From Streptomyces sp. BV286 (lineage in GTDB: Bacteria > Actinomycetota > Actinomycetes > Streptomycetales > Streptomycetaceae), in NCBI RefSeq assembly GCF_019090165.1, contig NZ_JAHRIB010000209.1, positions 1-64,000 of the forward strand: DNA of 64,000 bases, read 5' to 3'. Position 1 is the first letter of the stretch; every line of letters starts with the position of its first letter. The notes below the pieces were generated by a model, which saw only the letters and a list, made by a program, of their open reading frames with translations, made no database searches and was not told the origin of the DNA. Of this stretch, positions 1 through 7,850 are shown piece after piece. Both the position numbers and the translations under genes were made by a program.

Positions 1-4
1 GGGG

Positions 5-523
5 TCAGCTGTAGGGGACGGCGTCGGCGGGGTCGGCGTGCCAGTTGGTGGCGAGGGGGCGGTCGACCTGGACGGTGTGGGGGAGGTTGAGGGTGACGAA
101 GTTGTCCACGTCACCTGCGACGGAGAGGTGGAGCTTGTCGAACAGCCTGCCGTTGTCGTTGTTGGTGGACTTGGGGTTGATGCCGGCGTAGGCGGCGGTG
201 GAGCCGGAGAGGACGACGTCGTCGCTGACGCTGTGTTCGGCGGGCCGCAGCTCTGTGTCTGCGGCGGAGCCGAAGGACGCGGAGGGGAAGACGCCCTGCA
301 GGGAGCAGGTGATGCCGGACTTGGCCTTGGCGGTGACGAGGAGGTAGCCGCCCGCCTGTGTCTTCGAGGTGATCTTGAAGGTCAGGTCGTTGGTGGCACA
401 GGCCCGCGTGGCGGTGTTTGCGCTGTCGGCGGTGGCGGCCGGGGTTGCGGTGGCGGCCAGGGCGGCCGCGGCGGCCACGGCCAGGGCGAGGCGGGTGGAG
501 CGGGCGGCAAGTCGCGAACGCAT
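5..523 (-). CDS. Secreted DUF4232-like protein
   Basis: A 172-residue exported protein of unknown function. The ATG at 523 is chosen because the residues that follow form a clean signal peptide: a basic n-region (MRSRLAARSTR), an Ala/Leu-rich h-region and an Ala-x-Ala cleavage site near residue 32. The mature part has one Cys near residue 42 and a second in the motif GITCSLQGVFP near residue 64, spaced as in the actinobacterial DUF4232 fold, where two Cys frame a beta-sandwich. The frame stays open upstream, but a start there would bury the signal peptide. The stop lies at the very edge of the window, so the gene is complete. The domain assignment is by motif only; a cell-envelope or extracellular role is inferred. 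Confidence 0.8.
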   Translation of the reverse strand: MRSRLAARSTRLALAVAAAAALAATATPAATADSANTATRACATNDLTFKITSKTQAGGYLLVTAKAKSGITCSLQGVFPSASFGSAADTELRPAEHSVSDDVVLSGSTAAYAGINPKSTNNDNGRLFDKLHLSVAGDVDNFVTLNLPHTVQVDRPLATNWHADPADAVPYS

Positions 524-932
524 CGGAGATCTCCATGGTGCGGAAGTGGGTCGTCCAGCGGACTGCTGGGACGGCCACAGCTTGTTCCGTGATCTGTTCC
601 GCCCGCCACAAAAGGCGATCATGTTGGGACGCTGGAACGCTGGAACGGGCGCTGACCAGCAGAAACACTGGCGCCCTGGAACGGGTGGCCGGGACGGGTG
701 GCCGGGACGGCAGGGTGAATCAGCACCTGACCCGACCGACGTCCGGGGCCTTCTCCTCCAGCCACGGCACCATCGCCGCCTCCAGGACAACGCCCTGAGA
801 CACAACAATCCGCCGTCCGACCACGAACGGCAACGGCGCACAGCATCACCAGCTCACTGCAAAAGAGCCACACCCCTGGCGAACGTGGCGCGGTCGCCCG
901 AAGGACGGTCACGCGGCAGGCGCCGTTTCGTA
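524..932. other. Intergenic region, no gene seen
   Basis: About 400 bases lie between the secreted protein and the TetR gene. Open frames here are GC-driven shadows without recognisable motifs. The promoter of the secreted protein must lie in this stretch, but no clear hexamer pair was found. Confidence 0.4.
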
Positions 933-1613
933 TCAGACTCCGGAGGACCGCTGTCCCTGGGGGCCGTGGGCAGCGAGCGGAAGACTGCGCAGCGACAGTG
1001 CGCTCGGCGCCGGCAGCGCTCCGTGGGCCGCCTCGGCGCGGAACGACTGGAGCAAGTACGCCACCAGACGCCGGGACGCCGCACGGTCACCCGGCAGTGC
1101 GGTGACCAGACCGCAGTGGGACAACAGGGCCACGGCAAAGTCGGAGGGGTGGAAGTCGGCCCGCAGCACGCCCGCCGCCTGAGCCCTGCGGACCAGGATC
1201 ATGAAGTCCCGCTCGGCCTGTTCCCGTACCCGCGCGTGTTCTCGCGTGCTGTCCGGAAAGGCCGAGACGAACGCGGCCGGGAAGCCCCGTTCCTCCCGTT
1301 GTAGTTCGCAGACCGTCTCGACCAGTCGCTGGAAGCCCTGCCACGGATCGGGGTCGGCCAGCGCCTCGGTGAGCGCCTGAGCACAGGTGTCCGTCTGGTG
1401 CGCGAACGTGGCCCGCACCAGGGCGTCCCGCGTCGGGAAACGCCGGTACAGCGTCGCCACGCCGACCCCCGCCCGCCGGGCCACGGTCGCCATGGGCGCG
1501 TCGATGCCGTGCTCGGCGAAGACCAGGCGGGCAGCCGAGAGGATGCGCCGACGGTTGCGCCGGGCGTCCGCCCGCAGACCGTCCTGCCCCGCGATCCGAG
1601 AGGATTCCCCCAC
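933..1613 (-). CDS. TetR/AcrR family transcriptional regulator
   Basis: A 226-residue DNA-binding regulator. Residues 18-62 form the TetR helix-turn-helix, with the recognition-helix signature GVGVATLYRRFPTRDALVRA. The C-terminal ligand domain is divergent, so the inducer cannot be named; the section around GFPAAFVSAF is typical of TetR_C subfamilies seen beside oxidoreductases in Streptomyces. It is divergent from an MDR gene starting at 1722, with only 108 bases between the start codons and a 14-bp palindrome in that gap. The usual reading is that it represses itself and the MDR gene (inference). It is about 30 residues longer than the family average, the excess being a low-complexity C-terminal tail. 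Confidence 0.88.
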   Translation of the reverse strand: MGESSRIAGQDGLRADARRNRRRILSAARLVFAEHGIDAPMATVARRAGVGVATLYRRFPTRDALVRATFAHQTDTCAQALTEALADPDPWQGFQRLVETVCELQREERGFPAAFVSAFPDSTREHARVREQAERDFMILVRRAQAAGVLRADFHPSDFAVALLSHCGLVTALPGDRAASRRLVAYLLQSFRAEAAHGALPAPSALSLRSLPLAAHGPQGQRSSGV

Positions 1614-1638
1614 CGCTGTCTCTCACCTCCGGTCAAAT

Positions 1639-1652
1639 GGACGATCTCGTCC
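1639..1652. promoter_or_regulatory. Candidate TetR operator, 14-bp palindrome
   Basis: GGACGA-TC-TCGTCC is a perfect inverted repeat midway between the divergent TetR and MDR start codons. Position and symmetry fit a TetR operator; binding is inferred. Confidence 0.45.
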
Positions 1653-1721
1653 GCTTGCCAGCCTACGCTCGGCGCCACGATCCCCCGCACGGCCGCTGGT
1701 GGCGAAGGTGAGAACGCAACG

Positions 1722-2693
1722 ATGGACGACCGCACGATGAAAGCCGTACTGTTCGACCGCTTCGGCGGCCCCGAGGTGCTGTACGTGGGCCGAGTGCCAC
1801 GCCCCGGACCGGCACCCGGCGAGGTCCTCGTGCGCGTGCGCGCGTTCAGCGTGAACGGCGGCGAACTGGCGGCCCGTTCCGGTCGGCTCCGCCTCATCAC
1901 CGGCCGAAAATTCCCGCAGCGCATCGGGCTGGACTTCACCGGCGAAATCGCCGCACTCGGCACCGGCGCGAGTGGCGTAGCGGTCGGCGACCAGGTGTGG
2001 GGCGTCCTGGGCCGCAGCTCCGGATTCGGCAGCGCCGCCGAGTACGTGACGGTACGGCCCGAGCGGCTCGGCCGGGTCCCGGACGGACTGGACCTCGTGG
2101 CCGCTGCCGCGCTGCCGGTGGCCACCACGGCCGTCACGGCCCTCCGCGACAAGGCCGCACTGCGCCCCGGCGAACGACTGCTTGTACGGGGCGCGGCGGG
2201 CGGCGTCGGCAACGCCGCCGTCCAGCTGGGACAGGCGTACGGCGCCGAGGTCACAGCCCTGGCCCGCGCTGCCAACCTCGACTTCGTCCGAACGCTCGGT
2301 GCCCACCACGCCGTCGACCACCGGACCGTGTCCCCTGCGGAACTGGGACTGTTCGACGTGGTCCTCGACACGGCGGGCACCGACCTGCGTACCGTACGGC
2401 GGTTACTGAAGCCCGGCGGACGCATGGTCACCATCGCCTTCGACCTGACGCGGCCCGCCGCCTCGCTGGGCTACATCGCAGCCAGCGCCGTCCACGGACG
2501 CGGCCGGGTGCGCTTCTTCAGCGGCAACCCCGAACGTGCGCTCTTCGACGACCTCGCCCGCCAGGTGGCAGAGGGGAAGCTGCGGCCGGCGGTGGACACG
2601 GTATTCCCGCTGGAAGAGACAGCGGCCGCACACCGGGCGCTGGAGGCGGGCGGGGTGCGGGGCAAGTACGTGGTCAGGGTCGACCAGGGATAG
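1722..2693 (+). CDS. Zinc-independent MDR (quinone oxidoreductase-like)
   Basis: A 323-residue medium-chain dehydrogenase/reductase predicted to reduce an enone or quinone with NADPH. The GroES-like N-terminal domain begins with MKAVLFDRFGGPEVL; the Rossmann motif is GAAGGVGNAAVQLG near residue 165. The Cys sets that bind structural and catalytic zinc in alcohol dehydrogenases are absent, placing it with quinone oxidoreductases. The ATG at 1722 follows GAAGGTGAG by 10 bases; an ATG five codons later is possible. The gene contains one TTA leucine codon (2403-2405), so in Streptomyces its translation would need the bldA tRNA. It is probably controlled by the divergent TetR gene. Confidence 0.85.
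   Translation: MDDRTMKAVLFDRFGGPEVLYVGRVPRPGPAPGEVLVRVRAFSVNGGELAARSGRLRLITGRKFPQRIGLDFTGEIAALGTGASGVAVGDQVWGVLGRSSGFGSAAEYVTVRPERLGRVPDGLDLVAAAALPVATTAVTALRDKAALRPGERLLVRGAAGGVGNAAVQLGQAYGAEVTALARAANLDFVRTLGAHHAVDHRTVSPAELGLFDVVLDTAGTDLRTVRRLLKPGGRMVTIAFDLTRPAASLGYIAASAVHGRGRVRFFSGNPERALFDDLARQVAEGKLRPAVDTVFPLEETAAAHRALEAGGVRGKYVVRVDQG
2403..2405 (+). other. TTA codon (bldA-type translational control)
   Basis: In-frame TTA in the segment encoding VRRLLKPGG of the MDR. TTA is the rarest codon in Streptomyces and is read only by the bldA tRNA, which accumulates late in growth. No other in-frame TTA was noticed in the intact genes of this window, although the check was by eye. Confidence 0.8.
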
Positions 2694-3000
2694 TCACGTC
2701 CCAGGTGATCAGGCCCTTCTCGTCCGCCTGAGATTGGAGCTGAGTGACGGACCTGGCCCAGGTTCCATCGCGCTGTCGGCGCTGGAACAGGTCGTAGACC
2801 CGATTCCCAGGGCCCGTAGCGTTCCGGCACATTACGCCAGGGAGCACAGGGGTACGGGTACAGGTACGGGACGACCACCGGGTGCCGTCTATCAGCTGCC
2901 GTCGCGTCCACACCGGCGGACGGCCCGGCTTGATGCCCTGCGGCAACAACGGCTCAAGCCGGGCTCACTGTCCAAACGTCAGATCACCACGCCCCACAGG
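2690..3000 (-). pseudogene. IS5-family transposase N-terminal remnant
   Basis: Reading the minus strand from about 3000 gives LTFGQ-stop-ARLEPLLPQG, then GRPPVWTRRQLIDGTRW, then across a frame change APWRNVPERYGPWES, then VYDLFQRRQRDGTWARSV and LITWDV. These are, in order, the conserved N-terminal blocks of Streptomyces IS5-type (DUF4096/DDE) transposases. The copy has an in-frame stop, at least two frameshifts and no DDE catalytic domain, so it is a dead fragment. No terminal inverted repeats were found. It separates the MDR gene from the acyl-CoA dehydrogenase gene. Confidence 0.75.
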
Positions 3001-3061
3001 GCGTGATCACTAACGACCAAGATCCACTTTCGCGGTGGACCCTAGCCGCCTGGGCAGGCTG

Positions 3062-4780
3062 TCACTGTGCCATCTCGTACGCCCCGGACAGCGCCTCCAC
3101 CCGTTCCCAGACGCGCCCTGAACGCGCTTCGTCGACGACGGGACGCCGGATGGCACCCAGCGCCCAGCTCTGCTGGGCCGCAGTGGAGGAGTCCTTGCCG
3201 TGCAGTTCGACGGCGAAGGCGGAGAAGTCGCGGACCAGGACGGAGAACAGCTCGTCGAGCACATCCTCGTCGAGGTCCGTCAGACGGGCCTGTTCCAGGA
3301 CCAGTTGGCCGTGAACCACCAGCGCGAACAGCTGGCCGACGGCGAGAAGAAGATCGAGGTCGCGGCTCTGTGCCTCGTCGGGGGCTGCGGAGGCGACGAA
3401 CTCGCAGAGGGCGTCGGCCTGCTCCCGGAAGCGGGCGACGTTCGGCACCCCGGCGTATGCGTCATAGGCGGGGCGCCAGTCGTGGAAACGCACCGAGCCA
3501 AGGCCGCGGGCCGGTCCCTGCTCGAAGAGGAACGTGTCGTCAGCCGCGTCGAGGCGAGTCGGAACGGCTGCGAACTCGGCCGGATTCAGGAGGTGGTTCC
3601 GCATGAACTTGAGGATCAGCGCGAGGTTGACATGGACCGTGCCCTCGAGCTTGGGAAGACCCCGGATCTCGACGGCGGCCTGTGCGAAGTAGGTGTCCTT
3701 CTCGAAGCCCTTGGCGGCGATCACATCCCACATCAGGTCGATGACCTTCTCGCCTTCCGTGGTCACCTTCATCTTCGTCATCGGGTTGAACAGCAGATAG
3801 CGGCGGTCTTCCGAAGAGGCAGAGCGGAAGTAGTCGACAGCCCGGTCGCTGAACAACTTCATGCCGACGAGGCGGACGTACGCATCGGCCAGCTCGCGGC
3901 GCACATGCGGGAAGTCCGTGACGGGGCGGCCATACAGGATCCGGTTGTGCGCGTGCGTGACCGCCTCGTACATCGCGTGCTCACAGATGCCGATCGAGGC
4001 AGTGCAGAGATTGAACTTGCCGACGTTGACGGTGTTGAGGGCGGCGTCGAAGGCCGCGCGTCCCGTGTGCAGGACGTCGTCCGGGCCCACCGGGTAGTCC
4101 TCGAGGCGGAACTCGCTGACGTACTTCGAGGAGTCAACGACGTTCTTGACGAGGTGATAGGCCGGGTGGCGGCTGTCGGCGGCGAAGAAGACGTAGCCGT
4201 CCGGCCCTTCGATGTCGGTGCGTCGGCCGAAGACCGAGACGATCCCCGCGGCATTGCCGTTACCGATGTAGTACTTGGAGCCCGTCGCGCTGAAGCCGCC
4301 GTTGCTGTCGGGCGTCAGCAGCATGTCGGTGGAGTAGATGTCGGCGCCATGGGTCTTCTCGGAGAGACCGAAGGCGAACACCTCACCCTGGGCGAGGAGT
4401 TCGGCCGCGCGGGTACGAGCTGCCAGGTTGTCGCTCTGCCAAACCGGACCGAGGCCGAGGATGGTCACCTGCCACGCGTACCAGTAGTCGAGGCCGTAGA
4501 AGCCGAAGATCTCGTTGAGAGCGGCGATCCGGGCCGTGTCCCAGCGCTGGCCCTTGTTTCCGGCGGCGGACGCGGGCGTGAGGAAGGTGGCGAACAGCCC
4601 TTCCTTGGCTGCGAACGCGAGGAAGTCGGCCAGCCAGGCGCGGGAACGGTAGTCCTCGATGAGCTTCTGCTTCCCGCGGTCTTCGAACCAGTCGACCGTG
4701 GCACGCAGCAACCTGCGGGTCTCGATGTCGAAGTGCGCCGGGTCGTACGTACGGGGGTTGAAGAGGAGGGGGTCGGCCAT
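3062..4780 (-). CDS. Acyl-CoA dehydrogenase family flavoprotein
   Basis: A 572-residue FAD enzyme of the acyl-CoA dehydrogenase/oxidase superfamily, expected to make a trans-2-enoyl-CoA from an acyl-CoA. Residues about 100-200 carry the middle-domain signature FGLSEKTHGADIYSTDM, followed by GSKYYIGNGNAAG. The C-terminal half has the helical domain with LPKLEGTVHVN, in which the Glu of EGT aligns with the usual catalytic base. At 572 residues it is longer than a 380-residue dehydrogenase and nearer to the long or oxidase-type branch; the extra C-terminal roughly 130 residues look helical. The start at 4780 (MADPLLFNPR) is chosen because upstream residues are Pro/Ser-rich and unlike the family. 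PadR lies upstream on the same strand. Substrate unknown. Confidence 0.88.
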   Translation of the reverse strand: MADPLLFNPRTYDPAHFDIETRRLLRATVDWFEDRGKQKLIEDYRSRAWLADFLAFAAKEGLFATFLTPASAAGNKGQRWDTARIAALNEIFGFYGLDYWYAWQVTILGLGPVWQSDNLAARTRAAELLAQGEVFAFGLSEKTHGADIYSTDMLLTPDSNGGFSATGSKYYIGNGNAAGIVSVFGRRTDIEGPDGYVFFAADSRHPAYHLVKNVVDSSKYVSEFRLEDYPVGPDDVLHTGRAAFDAALNTVNVGKFNLCTASIGICEHAMYEAVTHAHNRILYGRPVTDFPHVRRELADAYVRLVGMKLFSDRAVDYFRSASSEDRRYLLFNPMTKMKVTTEGEKVIDLMWDVIAAKGFEKDTYFAQAAVEIRGLPKLEGTVHVNLALILKFMRNHLLNPAEFAAVPTRLDAADDTFLFEQGPARGLGSVRFHDWRPAYDAYAGVPNVARFREQADALCEFVASAAPDEAQSRDLDLLLAVGQLFALVVHGQLVLEQARLTDLDEDVLDELFSVLVRDFSAFAVELHGKDSSTAAQQSWALGAIRRPVVDEARSGRVWERVEALSGAYEMAQ

Positions 4781-4865
4781 GGAGGTCCGCCTTCCGAGGG
4801 TTGAGGGTGGAGGGTGGTGAGTGCGGGAGTGAAGTTCGAGAAGCGCGGGCGGCCGGGCCGGCACG

Positions 4866-5432
4866 TCAGGCGCGCGGGTGGGGCTTGCCGAGTCGGCGGA
4901 GGGTGGCAAGTACGTCGTCGAGCCAGGCAATCGTCATCCGCTCGTACGCGATACCGCCCCTTAGCACGACATGCTGCAACTCCTGGCCGGTGTCGAGCGG
5001 GACGGGGGCCGCCGGGCCGGTGAAGTCCCGCAGCTCCCCGGCCACGTAGTGCGCGAGTCGGTCGCCGTGCACCTGGCGGTGCCGTTCGACCTCACGGATC
5101 AGCACGGACGGGTCATCGAAGGCCGCGGCGCGGATCTTCACCGCGAGATCGTGCCGCATGCTCTCGGGCTGGATCGATTCGTGCAGCCACTGGGAGAGGG
5201 CGGCGCGGCCCGGGCCTACGACGGAGTACTCCTTCTTGTCCGGTCGGCTCTGCTGCGACAGCGCACGAACAGCGAGCAGCCCCTCGCTCTCCATACGCTT
5301 GAGAACGCGGTAGATCTGCTGGTGCGTGGCAGTCCAGAAGTATCCGATGGACCGCTCGAACCGCCGGGCCAGCTCATAACCGGAGGCCGGCTTCTCCAAC
5401 AGGGAGACGAGGATCGCGTGCTCGAGCGCCAT
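4866..5432 (-). CDS. PadR family transcriptional regulator
   Basis: A 188-residue regulator. Residues 1-80 are the PadR winged helix (MALEHAILVSLLEKPASGYE, then QIYRVLKRMESEGLL), and residues 90-175 match the helical C-terminal (Vir_act_alpha_C) dimerisation domain. PadR proteins often control phenolic-acid or efflux genes and release DNA on ligand binding. It lies 85 bases upstream of the acyl-CoA dehydrogenase on the same strand, so the two probably share a transcript. A perfect 22-bp palindrome 12 bases upstream of its start is the likely autoregulatory operator. Confidence 0.9.
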   Translation of the reverse strand: MALEHAILVSLLEKPASGYELARRFERSIGYFWTATHQQIYRVLKRMESEGLLAVRALSQQSRPDKKEYSVVGPGRAALSQWLHESIQPESMRHDLAVKIRAAAFDDPSVLIREVERHRQVHGDRLAHYVAGELRDFTGPAAPVPLDTGQELQHVVLRGGIAYERMTIAWLDDVLATLRRLGKPHPRA

Positions 5433-5443
5433 ACCTCGATCCT

Positions 5444-5465
5444 GCTATGCAACTCGTTGCATAGC
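5444..5465. promoter_or_regulatory. Candidate PadR operator, perfect 22-bp palindrome
   Basis: Two 10-base arms, GCTATGCAAC and GTTGCATAGC, separated by TC. The core ATGCAAC...GTTGCAT resembles PadR-family sites (ATGT/ACAT- or TGCA-type dyads). It sits 12 bases upstream of the padR start codon. Confidence 0.75.
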
Positions 5466-5948
5466 CAGTGGCGCTGCCCAGGTGAGACACGGCTCACGCG
5501 GGACGGCGCTGGGGCATCCGTCGTCCTCACTGTCCGGAGGGAGCCACACAGCCCGGGGTGCGCGATCGTCCGGGACAGGCCCGCCCAGACGTCGTCGACC
5601 CAGCACCCGCAGCGGCTGACGAACAGCCCGCCGGCGGAGATCCCCCACTTCTCGTCGTTGGCACGCTGCCGCGCGGCCCAGCCCTTGGCGAGTTCGGCGT
5701 ACCAGTCGGTGTCCGAGGTCGACCACGCAGCGCTTCTCAAGGGTGCGACGGTGGCGAAGAAGCACAGGTGCCGAAACCCGGCAGTTCCTTGCGGACCCGA
5801 TCAAGCTGGTGGAGCGCTGAGCCACGAGGTTCGTCCGCGTATGTGGCTCAGCCGGTTGTCTCCGTCTTCTTCACCCAGCCGCGGGCGGGCCCCATCCGAG
5901 TCAGCCGCCTGGCCATGCGGGTGATGAGTGGCCCCTAAATTCGAATGG
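5466..5948. other. Gene-poor stretch, possible decayed ORF
   Basis: No intact gene. On the minus strand, about 5560-5760 reads like real protein (TDWYAELAKGWAARQRAN, then EKWGISAGGLFVSRCGCW), but it has no start codon with a ribosome site, and the frame changes near 5770. It may be a fragment of a lost gene; the family was not recognised. Confidence 0.3.
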
Positions 5949-6003
5949 GTGCGGCGCCGTTTGCGTGAGCCTGAGAGTCAAGCTCACGCAAAAGGCGCCG
6001 CAC
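5949..6003. terminator. Long hairpin terminator
   Basis: Arms of 22 bases (5949-5970 and 5982-6003) pair with a single mismatch around an 11-base loop, beginning 8 bases past the stop codon of the NmrA-like gene. A hairpin of this stability without a strong U-tract is a common Streptomyces terminator. Confidence 0.8.
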
Positions 6004-6010
6004 TCTTCCC

Positions 6011-6643
6011 CTATTTGTCGGTGATGAACGGTGCTGCGCCGATGTGGGTGGAGTCGGTGGCCTGCTGGAGGAGGAACACGGCCGCGTTGGACCTCGAGAG
6101 GCGGGCACCGCCCTTGTCGCCGACCGCGCGGACGTTGACCGTGGCGGTCTTCGGGCCGTTGGTCAGCAGCGGGACGCGGACGATGGTCCACTTCAGCCCG
6201 GAGTCGCGGACGGTCTGGCCGATGCGGACGATCGCGTCGTAGGCCATGGGTTGGAACTTCCGGATGCCGGTGACCATGAGCCCGACCTTGAGCTCCCTGC
6301 GGTCGGCCGGGTCGGTGATGCTCGGGGTGCCCAGCGCGACGAGGCGGTCGACCCCGTGTTCCCGCATCGCCGCGATGATGCTGCGGTAGCCGGAGACCAG
6401 CGGCGGAATCTCCGCCTTGTTGGTACCCGGGCCCAGCACACTGAGCACGGCGTCGCTGCCGCGTACCGCCTCACCGATGGCCGATGCGTCGTCGAGTTGT
6501 CCCTGGATCACCGTGAGCCGCTGGTGGGAGGGCAGTTTCGCGGGCGTACGGGCGTAGGCGACGACATCGTGACCCTCGGCCAGGGCCTGGTTGATCAGGA
6601 GCAGGCCGGTGGGGCCGGTACCGCCGAAAACGGTTATGCGCAT
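6011..6643 (-). CDS. NAD(P)-binding NmrA-like oxidoreductase
   Basis: A 210-residue atypical short-chain dehydrogenase fold. The nucleotide motif GGTGPTG sits at residues 8-14 after the first beta strand (MRITVF), and the motif VLSVLGPGTNKAE marks strand 4. This small type (NAD(P)H-binding, PF13460) is related to flavin/biliverdin reductases and NmrA-type redox sensors. The Tyr-x3-Lys of classical SDRs is not evident. It overlaps the upstream small ORF by 10 bases and ends at a strong hairpin, so it is the last gene of a three-gene operon with a DsbA-like protein. Confidence 0.85.
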   Translation of the reverse strand: MRITVFGGTGPTGLLLINQALAEGHDVVAYARTPAKLPSHQRLTVIQGQLDDASAIGEAVRGSDAVLSVLGPGTNKAEIPPLVSGYRSIIAAMREHGVDRLVALGTPSITDPADRRELKVGLMVTGIRKFQPMAYDAIVRIGQTVRDSGLKWTIVRVPLLTNGPKTATVNVRAVGDKGGARLSRSNAAVFLLQQATDSTHIGAAPFITDK

Positions 6644-6852
6644 GGGTTCACCTCTACGGGACCGGGCGACAGGGCAGGGTTCATCTTCGTCACTCCATCC
6701 GAGCAGTGGCCTTGGGCGTCACAGAAGGCGCCTTCCGGAGCGCTGACGAGCTTGAGCGCGAGTCGAGGCGTGTCGTGGAGATCGCCGTCGCCGACCGCGA
6801 CGAGGGTGTCGCAGTCGGCCGACTCGGTGTGACGCGTGGTGGGTGCGGTCAT
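6634..6852 (-). CDS. Small hypothetical protein
   Basis: A 72-residue ORF between the DsbA-like and NmrA-like genes. Its ATG overlaps the upstream stop (ATGA), and its stop lies inside the start of the next gene, the tight coupling expected of a real operon member. It is acidic with two Cys near the C-terminus (AFCDAQGHCSDG). It matches no family I recognise. Coding is supported only by its coupling and by filling an otherwise empty 200-base gap. Confidence 0.45.
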   Translation of the reverse strand: MTAPTTRHTESADCDTLVAVGDGDLHDTPRLALKLVSAPEGAFCDAQGHCSDGVTKMNPALSPGPVEVNPCA

Positions 6853-7529
6853 TCGGGCGCTCCCCATGCCTGCGCGATGGCGGTTGCGTAGCCCTGGACA
6901 TGGGTGGCGCCGGCAACGGCGTGAGTGCCGTTGAAGACCGCGAACGGCACACCCGTGATGCCGAGCGCCTGGCCCGCCGCCCGCTCGTCGCGGACAGCCT
7001 GTGCGTAGGTGTCCCCGGACAGCAGCGCACGGGTCTCCTGCGCCGGAACTCCGGCGTCGGCGGCGACCTGCACCAGTACGTCGTCGTCGAACGGGTCGAG
7101 CTCGCCGGCGAAGTAGCCGCGCTGCAGCGTCGAGAACATCGGCGTGGCCACGCCGTGAGCGCGGGCGAGATGCAGTACCCGGTGGACGTCGAAGGTGTTC
7201 GCGGCCGGGCGGTCCACGCTGTACGGCAGACCCTCGGCCCGGGCCAGTTCGGCCATCTGTGCTTCCATCCGGCGGGCTTGCTCGGCCGTGCCTCCGTGCT
7301 TGGCGACGAACACTTCCGGCACCGGTACCGGTGTTGACGCCATGTCCTGATCCAGTTCGAAGGAACGAAGGACCACCTGCGCCTGCGCGGTTGCAGCTGT
7401 GGTGAGGGCCTGCTCAAGCCGGTGCTTGCCGATGTAGCACCAGGGGCAGCCCAGATCGGTCCACAACTCGATGACCAGAGGAGAGCCGGTATCCGGCGTC
7501 GATGATTCCGGCGCGGTGGACGGGGTCAT
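6849..7529 (-). CDS. DsbA family oxidoreductase, FrnE-like
   Basis: A 226-residue cytoplasmic thioredoxin-fold protein. The active-site motif CPWCYIGKHR appears near residue 30, after the strand VIELWTDLGC; a helical insertion follows, and the cis-Pro segment GITGVPFAVFNG is near residue 195. This arrangement is that of the DSBA-like/FrnE and 2-hydroxychromene isomerase family, which act as disulfide oxidoreductases or glutathione/mycothiol-linked isomerases. No signal peptide is seen. The start at 7529 (MTPSTAPE) is preceded by GAGG; a longer frame upstream is low-complexity. First gene of the operon with the small ORF and the NmrA-like gene. Confidence 0.88.
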   Translation of the reverse strand: MTPSTAPESSTPDTGSPLVIELWTDLGCPWCYIGKHRLEQALTTAATAQAQVVLRSFELDQDMASTPVPVPEVFVAKHGGTAEQARRMEAQMAELARAEGLPYSVDRPAANTFDVHRVLHLARAHGVATPMFSTLQRGYFAGELDPFDDDVLVQVAADAGVPAQETRALLSGDTYAQAVRDERAAGQALGITGVPFAVFNGTHAVAGATHVQGYATAIAQAWGAPE

Positions 7530-7850
7530 GGAAGCCTCATTCGCGTGCACAGGTCTTTCCGATCGGGGGCGGGTCACGCAGAGGGCCGCCGATGGCGGGT
7601 GGGTCGCCGATGTACGGCTACCTGGCTGAAGGGACAGGTGTCGACGACCCGCCGGACGAGCAGGCGACCGAGCTGCCTGCGTGCACGGATTGCGTCCCGT
7701 CATCGCAGCGGGACTTCCGGCTGGGCCGGGTCGGGTCGGGAGCCAGCCACCATGGATAGCGGCGACTCCCAGCGCCGGACAGCCTCAGGGCAATCCGGAA
7801 GACCGTCCCGCGCCGGGCGTGTGTGCAGCCGAGAGCGACCCTTTCAGGCC
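7530..7850. other. Intergenic region, no gene seen
   Basis: About 320 bases between the DsbA-like start and the azoreductase stop. It should hold the promoter of the DsbA operon; nothing else is recognisable. Confidence 0.4.

Noticed and set aside
38..1304. Long plus-strand open frames opposite the secreted protein and TetR genes
   Set aside because: Gly/Ala/Arg-rich antisense frames created by GC-rich third positions; no ribosome sites or motifs.
3200..4804. A 534-codon plus-strand frame opposite the acyl-CoA dehydrogenase
   Set aside because: It is the antisense shadow of a well-supported gene, with no domain resemblance.
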